From Methanolinea sp. (lineage in GTDB: Archaea; Halobacteriota; Methanomicrobia; Methanomicrobiales; Methanospirillaceae), in assembly GCA_029907345.1 (NCBI GenBank), contig JARYMB010000001.1, forward strand, positions 1 to 64,000: a stretch of DNA of 64,000 nt, written 5' to 3'. The notes beneath the pieces are model-generated. The model made no database searches and was not told the DNA's origin. It worked only from the letters and a program-made list of their open reading frames with translations. Of the stretch, positions 58,582 through 64,000 are shown in pieces; the first letter of the stretch is position 1, and each line of letters begins with the position of its first letter. Made by a program: the position numbers and the translations under genes.

Positions 58582-59597
58582 CCCCGGCAGAGATCGCCCT
58601 CCTGGCGGCATGGTGCGCAGCCCTCTCCCTGTTTGCCCTTGCCGGGGGACTCCTCCTCTCGGGGATAGACAGGAAGCTTGCGGCGCACATGCAGGCCCGG
58701 ATAGGTCCCCCGATCCGGCAGCCCTTCATCGACACCGTCAAGCTCCTCCAGAAGGAGAACGTGGTCCCGGCCAATGCCATCCCCTGGCTCTTTTCGGCTG
58801 CACCGGTCGTCGCACTCGTCTCGAGCGTTCTCGTCCTCTTCTACATACCGGTCGCGAGCACGATGCCCGTGCTCGGTGCGTATGGCGACCTCGTCCTGGT
58901 GATGTACCTCCTCACGGTCCCGGCCCTCGCGCTCGTTGCGGGCGGTTTTGCATCCGGGTCGCCCTACGCCACCATCGGGGCACAGCGCGAGATGGTGACC
59001 ATGATCGCGTACGAGTTCCCGCTGGCAATCGTTGTCATCGGCGTTGCATGGAGGCTCGGCGCAGCAGGTATCTCCCACCCGTTTGCACTCCAGTCCATTG
59101 CTGCAAATCCGGTATGGTCTGTCACAGGACCGCTCGGGCTCGCCGGGGTTTTCATCCTCCTCGTCGTGCTTGCAGCCATTACTCCCGCCGAGCTCTCCCG
59201 TATCCCGTTCGACACGCAGGAGGCCGAGACCGAGCTTGCAGGCGGCCTGCTGGTCGAGTATTCCGGCAGGAACCTCGCGATGTTTACCCTCGCACAGGCC
59301 GCAAAGACGCTCGTCCTTGCCGCGGTCATCGTGGCTGTCTTCTTCCCCTGGAACCTCTCCTCGTTCCTTGCGATGCCAGGCCTCCTCGCCCAGGCCGCCG
59401 ACCTCCTCTTCTTCCTCCTCAAGGCGGTCCTCGTCCTCTTCTTTGCCGTGACCCTCGTCCGCGTCGCGATGGCGCGTTTCCGGATCAACGAGCTCGTCTC
59501 GTTCTACTGGGTCTACCTCTCCGTCATCGGTCTTGCCGGAATAGTCCTCCTGATGGCCGACGTGGTCGCAGGGCCCCTCGCGGGGGTGGGTGTATGA
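58578..59597 (+). CDS. mbhM: Mbh membrane subunit, NuoH-like
   Basis: 339 aa with about eight membrane helices. Conserved segments are GIDRKLAAHMQARIGPPIRQPFIDTVKLLQKE and IPFDTQEAETELAGGLLVEYSGRNLAMF, which carry the charged residues linking the cluster chain to ion translocation. Overlaps both neighbours by 4 bp. Confidence 0.95.
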   Translation: MTPAEIALLAAWCAALSLFALAGGLLLSGIDRKLAAHMQARIGPPIRQPFIDTVKLLQKENVVPANAIPWLFSAAPVVALVSSVLVLFYIPVASTMPVLGAYGDLVLVMYLLTVPALALVAGGFASGSPYATIGAQREMVTMIAYEFPLAIVVIGVAWRLGAAGISHPFALQSIAANPVWSVTGPLGLAGVFILLVVLAAITPAELSRIPFDTQEAETELAGGLLVEYSGRNLAMFTLAQAAKTLVLAAVIVAVFFPWNLSSFLAMPGLLAQAADLLFFLLKAVLVLFFAVTLVRVAMARFRINELVSFYWVYLSVIGLAGIVLLMADVVAGPLAGVGV

Positions 59598-59998
59598 GGG
59601 GCCTCCCGCTCGTTCCCGAGCTCGTGCGCCAGCTCTTCCGGAGGCCTGCCACGAACCGGTTCCCGGCCAAGTACCTCCCGCCGTCCATGCGGGCATTCCT
59701 CCGGGACGTGCAGGCCGGGCGGGCAACCGCAAACCCGCCGGTCCCGACACCGCCGAAGTTCCGGGGAAAGATTGCCTACGACAGGGATTCCTGCATCGGC
59801 TGCATGCTCTGCGTGAGGGTCTGTCCCGCCCATGCAATCGAGTTCCTCCCGGATACAAAGAAGATCCGTGTCTGGGTCGACCAGTGCATCTTCTGCTCCC
59901 AGTGCACGAGCATCTGCCCGAAGAGCTGCCTCTCCATGACGGATGCATTCCTCCTCGCCGGCGAGGACAGGTATGCCGAGGACCTGATCGTGGAGTAG
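59594..59998 (+). CDS. mbhN: Mbh ferredoxin-like subunit, NuoI-like
   Basis: 134 aa. Two 4Fe-4S clusters have ligands C67/C70/C73/C77 and C98/C101/C104/C108. This subunit takes electrons from soluble ferredoxin. Last gene of the mbh operon; a T-rich sequence follows its stop. Confidence 0.93.
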   Translation: MRGLPLVPELVRQLFRRPATNRFPAKYLPPSMRAFLRDVQAGRATANPPVPTPPKFRGKIAYDRDSCIGCMLCVRVCPAHAIEFLPDTKKIRVWVDQCIFCSQCTSICPKSCLSMTDAFLLAGEDRYAEDLIVE

Positions 59999-60006
59999 GG
60001 GAAGGG

Positions 60007-60024
60007 AATCCTTTTATTTTAAGG
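60007..60024 (+). terminator. Probable terminator of the mbh operon
   Basis: AATCCTTTTATTTTAAGG, directly after mbhN, is a T-rich stretch with short complementary ends (CCTT/AAGG). This is consistent with an archaeal oligo-T terminator. Confidence 0.45.
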
Positions 60025-60062
60025 CTGTCCGCTCACCTGCGCAAGTCGTGAAGCCCCAGGGC

Positions 60063-60080
60063 GGGGGCGGCTTCGCCCCC
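60063..60080. repeat. GC-rich hairpin in the mbhN-hycI gap
   Basis: GGGGGCG and CGCCCCC form a 7-bp stem with the loop GCTT. It lies in the 240-bp convergent gap, so it may terminate transcription from either side. The rest of the gap shows no gene. Confidence 0.5.
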
Positions 60081-60238
60081 ACACTCCCACACGAGGATGG
60101 TCCAGTCCGTTCCCCCAAAGGGGAGCCCCCGGTGGCGGTCTCACGATGGTTTCATGGAAAATCGATATTTCTTCTTTGGATACACCAGTTGAAAAATGAG
60201 AGAGCCTGTCATGCAGCCATGTACGGTCCCTCTCTCCC

Positions 60239-60682
60239 CTACCGGAACACCGGGATCGTATCCAGTTCTCCCCGTGCCAGGTACCCGATGAGCCGGTCTG
60301 CCCCTTCCCGGACGGGCGAGGAGAGCCCTTCCCCTGTCTCCACAACCCGGGGCTGGATCCCGATCATGACTATCCGTCCGGCCGAATGTGCGAGGTAATC
60401 CACGATGACGTCGAGCGGGAGCTGGTGCGTCCCGAAGGAGACATCCCTGATCCTCTCCTTGGGGATCACGCAGAATGCGCCGGGGGACCGGCCCATCTCT
60501 GCCGCGTCAACGATGACGAGGAGGGCGGGGTGCTCTCTCCTGACGACCCCCGTGAAATTCTCCGGAACGGTCCCGCAGTCAAGCGACATCCAGCCCGGCC
60601 GGCGGAAGTTCGCCGCCACGTAGTTTCCCGCGCCGTCGTCCCGGCGAAGGGGGTTTCCGACACCAAGGAGGATATTGACCAT
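60239..60682 (-). CDS. Hydrogenase maturation protease, HycI-like
   Basis: 147 aa. Nickel-dependent endopeptidase that trims the C-terminus of NiFe large subunits. Family residues are present: D16 (GNPLRRDDGAG), D59 (IVDAAEMG) and H86 (GTHQLPLD). It is convergent with the mbh operon across a 240-bp gap, so MbhL is the probable substrate, but other hydrogenases elsewhere in the genome are possible. It follows the YeeE pair by 30 bp on the same strand. Confidence 0.88.
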   Translation of the reverse strand: MVNILLGVGNPLRRDDGAGNYVAANFRRPGWMSLDCGTVPENFTGVVRREHPALLVIVDAAEMGRSPGAFCVIPKERIRDVSFGTHQLPLDVIVDYLAHSAGRIVMIGIQPRVVETGEGLSSPVREGADRLIGYLARGELDTIPVFR

Positions 60683-60712
60683 TGCGTTTTTCCCCGGAAC
60701 GTATCTTTGGTC

Positions 60713-61270
60713 TCACAAGCCCATGGTCGCAAGCAGGGCAAGGATGATGAGGATCATGATGGCGACTGCACAGGCAACGGGAACGGGAGAGACCCCGAGG
60801 AGCTGGGGAATGGTCTCTGCCGGGAACTTCCCGCGGTTCAGGACAGATCGCTCGAGGACGGGGTAGAGCCGTGCGAAGATGCCCGCACCGATCACGATCC
60901 CTGCCATGCCGACTGCTGCATCGAGTGCTCCCGAACCGGATGCACCGGCGGCCGTCGCGGGACAGTACCCGAGGACAGCGAACCCGGCACCGTAGATGAG
61001 ACCGCCGATGACAGTCGAGCCGATCGAGCCGGCCCGGACGTGGAGCCGGACCAGCCCTGCTGCGTTCATGGCATGAATCCCGGCCATCCCGACGAGGATG
61101 GCAGAGAGCATCACCTTGAGAACGGAAAAGTCAGTGAGCAGGAACTGCCCGACCATGACGTCGTACAGCGTCACCCCTCCCTTCTGGAGGAGAAAACCGA
61201 ATATAATGCCAAAAGCGAGCCCAAGGAGTACCTGGAGAGTTCTGTTCTGCCTGATTCCATCAAATGGCAT
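60713..61270 (-). CDS. YeeE/YedE family half-transporter, second gene of a pair
   Basis: 185 aa with about five membrane helices. The motif GYCPATAAGASGSG contains the conserved cysteine of this sulfur-transport family (TsuA-like proteins take up thiosulfate). It represents half of a full-length YeeE protein, with the other half in the gene 14 bp upstream. Sulfur-compound import is the likely role. Confidence 0.8.
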   Translation of the reverse strand: MPFDGIRQNRTLQVLLGLAFGIIFGFLLQKGGVTLYDVMVGQFLLTDFSVLKVMLSAILVGMAGIHAMNAAGLVRLHVRAGSIGSTVIGGLIYGAGFAVLGYCPATAAGASGSGALDAAVGMAGIVIGAGIFARLYPVLERSVLNRGKFPAETIPQLLGVSPVPVACAVAIMILIILALLATMGL

Positions 61271-61284
61271 TTCTCGTTTTCACC

Positions 61285-61809
61285 TCACAGGAACCAAAAA
61301 CCAAAGAGGAGTCCTGCCGCAAGGATTCCCCCGGCAAAGAAGCAGAGTGCCGCGACCCAGCTTGCAAGAGAGAACTGGAGCGTGCCGGAGATCCCGTGGC
61401 CCGTCGTGCAACCCCCGGCCCAGCGGGCACCGATACCCAGGGTGATCCCGCCTGCGAGTGCAACAGCGAAACGGAAGAAGGTGTCAGCCCCGAAAGCTGC
61501 GGCAAACAGCGGGGGGACGGCAGAAAGGGCAAACGTACCCGAGGTGTATGCCGCGATGAATCCCCCTGCAATGACCCCGATGATGATTGTCCACTGCCAG
61601 TCGGGCTCCGGGGTCACCTGGCGGTAATACGGCATCGATGCAACATTCTCCCGCGAGATTGCCTTTTCGATCATGCCTGCCGTCTTTGCGTAGGCAGTAG
61701 ACGCTCCGAGCGGGCGGTCGGAGAGGAGAAATGTCATCCATGCAAGGATTCCAATCCCTGCACCGACGACGTAGGGCGGCCAGGTTGCCGAGAATAACCA
61801 GTCATACAT
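61285..61809 (-). CDS. YeeE/YedE family half-transporter, first gene of a pair
   Basis: 174 aa with about four membrane helices. It has the paired family motif GARWAGGCTTGHGISG with a central cysteine. The start at 61809 (MYDWLFSATWPPYVVG) fits the family; codons upstream to 61920 do not look coding. The two half genes are co-directional and should act as a heteromeric channel for a reduced sulfur compound. Confidence 0.8.
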   Translation of the reverse strand: MYDWLFSATWPPYVVGAGIGILAWMTFLLSDRPLGASTAYAKTAGMIEKAISRENVASMPYYRQVTPEPDWQWTIIIGVIAGGFIAAYTSGTFALSAVPPLFAAAFGADTFFRFAVALAGGITLGIGARWAGGCTTGHGISGTLQFSLASWVAALCFFAGGILAAGLLFGFWFL

Positions 61810-62019
61810 CGGGATACCCTGATCTCTAGGAGGAGCATTCCACCCTGATAAGCCCTCCCATAAGGTCCAAAGCCGGACCCGTCCGGGACAGGAAGGATTT
61901 GCGTATCCATCTGCCTTCACAGGCCGGAACAGTCAATGATGGCCAAAACGTTGCCACAGCAACAGGGAAAAAATGGCCGGTATTGCCAGCCAGGGAACCG
62001 GATGCCCGATCATCCGCGA

Positions 62020-62700
62020 TCAGTGCAGCGTGTCTCTCCACCTGCGGGCACTGCAGGGGTCGTTCGTTGCAAATCCGTCGACTCCCATCCCGCGGGCCCG
62101 GTCCCATTCGGCAGGCGAATCGAGAGTCCAGGGGATCACGCGCATGCCCCGTGCGTGGACCTCTTCCACGGCTTCCCGGGTGAGGCTGTCGAACCGCGGC
62201 AGGTACGCCCGGAATGGCGGATCTTCACCCCTCCGGGGAGTCGGGGGTACGGGCTGGGTGTGGATGAGCCCCAGGGGAACGTCGGGCATGACATCATGGA
62301 CCATTGCAAGGGAGGCGCGGTGGAACGAGACCACGAGGAGGGGGCCCCCCGCCACACGGTCGAGGACCTCGCACACTTCAAGTTCGCTCCCCGGCTCCTT
62401 TATCTCGACGCAGAGACCTGTCTTTCCCCCGACAAGCAGGCACACCTCTTCGAGCGTCGGGACGGCCTCGCCTTTCCCGGCATCGAGGAGCCGGAGGTCG
62501 GCAGCCGAAAACTCTGCGACGCGACCGCTCCCGTTTGTCGTCCTGTCGAGGGTCGGATCATGCATGATGACGGGGACATGGTCCCGGGAGAGTCGCACGT
62601 CCACTTCCACGAAATCGGCACATTCCATCCCGATGCGGATGGCCGCCAGGGTATTTTCGGGTGCTGCGGCAGCCGCACCCCTGTGACCGATGATCTCCAT
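62020..62700 (-). CDS. Glycerophosphodiester phosphodiesterase
   Basis: 226 aa. The TIM-barrel active site is visible: H6-R7-G (IIGHRGAAAAAPENTL), E32 and D34 (VEVDVRLSRD), and H47-D48 (VIMHDPT). It releases glycerol phosphates from lipid head groups. Length and the KEPG...CVEIKE segment fit bacterial and archaeal GDPDs. Start at 62700; the frame is open to 62787 without coding character. Confidence 0.93.
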   Translation of the reverse strand: MEIIGHRGAAAAAPENTLAAIRIGMECADFVEVDVRLSRDHVPVIMHDPTLDRTTNGSGRVAEFSAADLRLLDAGKGEAVPTLEEVCLLVGGKTGLCVEIKEPGSELEVCEVLDRVAGGPLLVVSFHRASLAMVHDVMPDVPLGLIHTQPVPPTPRRGEDPPFRAYLPRFDSLTREAVEEVHARGMRVIPWTLDSPAEWDRARGMGVDGFATNDPCSARRWRDTLH

Positions 62701-62846
62701 TGAATAGCGTGTTCTGGTTCCCCGTGATGATAAAACGCGATGGTCGCGGGAACGGTCCCGCGGTCGTGCCGGGGGATACAGGGGCACCTTTTTTGGTTAC
62801 CGCGAGAGAGAACTCTTGCAGCGCATTCCCGGATCGCGTGCTTTCC

Positions 62847-63530
62847 ATGGACGTTCCGCTGAAGACCTCCCTGTTTGAGATATGTCCCGCGAAGGGAGTC
62901 CCTCTCCACGAAAGGCTCGTCCGTATCGCGATTCCCTTTGTGATCGGGGGGTTCTACATCCTCCTCTGCTTTCTCTTCATGCCCTACGACAGCGCCCTTT
63001 TGCTCGGCGGCCTGATGCTGGGCTACCTTGTCCCCCCGGCAGGAAAGGAGAGTATCGTCCCGCTGGGAATCGCCCTTGGGTTTCCCTGGTGGCTGATTGC
63101 CTTCTCCATCGGCCTGATGGACGTGCTCGCAGGGATATTCATGGCCTTAAACTGCGACGTCGCGGTGAAGATACCCCTCCTCGGCCGCTGGATCCGGCGG
63201 TTCCTCGAAAAGGGCAATGACTTCGTGAGCAAACGCCCCTGGCTCGAGAAGTTCTACTTCTCCGGTGTCGTCTTCTTCGTGATGTTCCCCCTCCAGGGGA
63301 GCGGAGGCATCGGTGGTTCACTCGTGGGCTGGATGATCGGCCTGTCCCCCGGCCGCACTCTCCTCGCCATCACCATCGGGGCGTTCCTCGGGTGCACGCT
63401 GATTGCCATCGGTTCCCAGGTGATCAGGGACCTCATCCTCTCGAACCTCGCGGCAGGGATCATCGCCCTCGTGGCAGTCATTGCAATCCTTGTCATCTCC
63501 TATTCCCTCTACAGGTGGAAGACCAGGTGA
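62847..63530 (+). CDS. Small multidrug-export-type membrane protein (COG2426), second copy
   Basis: 227 aa with about six helices. The typical segments are seen: LLLGGLMLGYLVPPAGKES, IPLGIALGFPWWLIAFSIGL-like stretch and FFVMFPLQGSGGIGGSLVGWMIGLSPGR. It matches PF06695 better than the gene at 48.8 kb. The start at 62847 leaves 146 bp to the divergent GDPD gene. Function is unproven in this family. Confidence 0.78.
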   Translation: MDVPLKTSLFEICPAKGVPLHERLVRIAIPFVIGGFYILLCFLFMPYDSALLLGGLMLGYLVPPAGKESIVPLGIALGFPWWLIAFSIGLMDVLAGIFMALNCDVAVKIPLLGRWIRRFLEKGNDFVSKRPWLEKFYFSGVVFFVMFPLQGSGGIGGSLVGWMIGLSPGRTLLAITIGAFLGCTLIAIGSQVIRDLILSNLAAGIIALVAVIAILVISYSLYRWKTR

Positions 63531-63584
63531 GTGAGGGATCTTTTTTACCATACATCCCCCATTGCCTGATGCAGGGTTGTTCCC

Positions 63585-64000
63585 ATGAGCCTGGTCATTG
63601 CATTCTGCGGGAGAGATCGCTCTTTCATGGCCGGGGACAGGAGGGAGATAGTCTTTCGGGGAGATGATCAGGGCACAGGGACCCTGGAAGATGAGCTCTA
63701 TTCCGGGCGGATACAGAGCAAAGACGCGCTCCAGGAGAGGGCCCGGGAACTCGGGATCGATCTCTGGATCCATGATGACAGGTGCAAGGCCTGGGAGGAG
63801 GGAGGGGTTCTCGTCGGCCAGGTGAGCGAGAGGGACGGGCTCTCCACGCGTTCGCGGAGGCTGCGCGTCTCCTGCGGAACCTTCGTTATCACGGAGGTGC
63901 AGGAAGGCAGGGAAAGGGAGGTCACACGGGGATGCGCAAGCCGTTTCATCGTCCTTGGCAACAGGACGACGCAGGAAATTGCACACCGCTGTATACGATC
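63585..64000 (+). CDS. DUF2121 methanogen protein, 3' end outside the window
   Basis: At least 138 codons before the window ends, beginning at ATG 63585. The start SLVIAFCGRDRSFMAGDRRE and later LEDELYSG, ELGIDLWIHDD and GVLVGQVSE match my memory of the methanogen-restricted DUF2121/COG4079 family. The A-G-D-x-R-E pattern near residue 16 recalls Ntn-hydrolase/proteasome beta proteins, which is only a resemblance. The long antisense frame here is a shadow. Confidence 0.72.
   Translation, partial: MSLVIAFCGRDRSFMAGDRREIVFRGDDQGTGTLEDELYSGRIQSKDALQERARELGIDLWIHDDRCKAWEEGGVLVGQVSERDGLSTRSRRLRVSCGTFVITEVQEGREREVTRGCASRFIVLGNRTTQEIAHRCIR

Noticed and set aside
58383-59948. 521-codon minus-strand frame under mbhL-mbhN
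   Set aside because: It is a mirror of three well-conserved membrane and Fe-S genes and has Arg/Gly-rich shadow composition.
63318-63986. 222-codon minus-strand frame at the right edge
   Set aside because: Low-complexity Pro/Glu/Asp composition; it is antisense to a clear DUF2121 start on the plus strand and to the COG2426 gene end.

Overview
The window is a stretch of a euryarchaeal chromosome, most likely from a hydrogenotrophic methanogen of the order Methanomicrobiales. The evidence is gene content: the methanofuran enzyme MfnB, methanogenesis marker protein 8, other methanogen-restricted families (UPF0280, DUF2121, HVO_0476-type zinc protein), archaeal-type AlaRS, CCA-adding enzyme, TFE and aTrm56, a complete 14-subunit Mbh-type energy-converting hydrogenase, and archaeal TATA boxes about 25-35 bp before many starts. 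The DNA is GC-rich and densely coded, with many 4-bp ATGA/GTGA overlaps. The genus cannot be fixed from sequence reading alone.

Layout. 1-6 kb: membrane protein fragment, sugar-nucleotide pyrophosphorylase, CBS-ParB protein, Hsp20, membrane FKBP-like protein, thioredoxin-like protein, zinc protein, DUF92/VTE6-like membrane protein. 6-20 kb: housekeeping and cofactor genes (valS, tmk, a HisA-like gene divergent from mfnB, guaB, an ArsR-Hsp20 pair, TauE-type exporter, isochorismatase, nrdD with a glutaredoxin, thpR-cca). 20-32.5 kb: a cell-surface region with archaeal pilin-like proteins, three PKD-domain proteins that share one C-terminal domain, a TPR protein with about 30 repeats, a secreted lectin-like protein, and marker protein 8. 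32.5-33.4 kb: a 736-bp gene-free stretch holding ten copies of the heptamer TTTGCAC/GTGCAAA in two mirrored clusters, followed by tRNA-Leu(GAG).

33.5-46.7 kb: ACT-domain regulator, a minus-strand operon (wHTH, trm56, ATP-grasp, tfe, HD), UPF0280, a second 2H phosphoesterase, the two-gene homocysteine sulfurtransferase system (COG1900-CBS plus NIL-ferredoxin), Nif3, SWIM, alaS, a membrane-anchored HTH regulator and a surface protein. 46.8-48.8 kb: a tight operon of a double-psi-barrel-like protein, four small coiled-coil proteins and an eight-cysteine zinc protein. Three of the coiled-coil proteins share a D-R-x5-I-x-E-W-x-L motif. I recognise no described system here, and it is the strongest candidate for something new. 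48.8-51.5 kb: small-multidrug-export-type protein, hisH and a PAPS-reductase-like protein. 51.9-60 kb: mbhA-N, which should couple ferredoxin oxidation to H2 evolution and sodium/proton translocation (or the reverse). 60.2-64 kb: hydrogenase maturation protease, a split YeeE/YedE pair, a glycerophosphodiesterase, a second small-multidrug-export-type protein and the start of a DUF2121 gene.

Functions were assigned by reading motifs and recalling families; no database search was possible. Starts were chosen from TATA spacing, Shine-Dalgarno sequences, overlaps and family length, and several remain uncertain.
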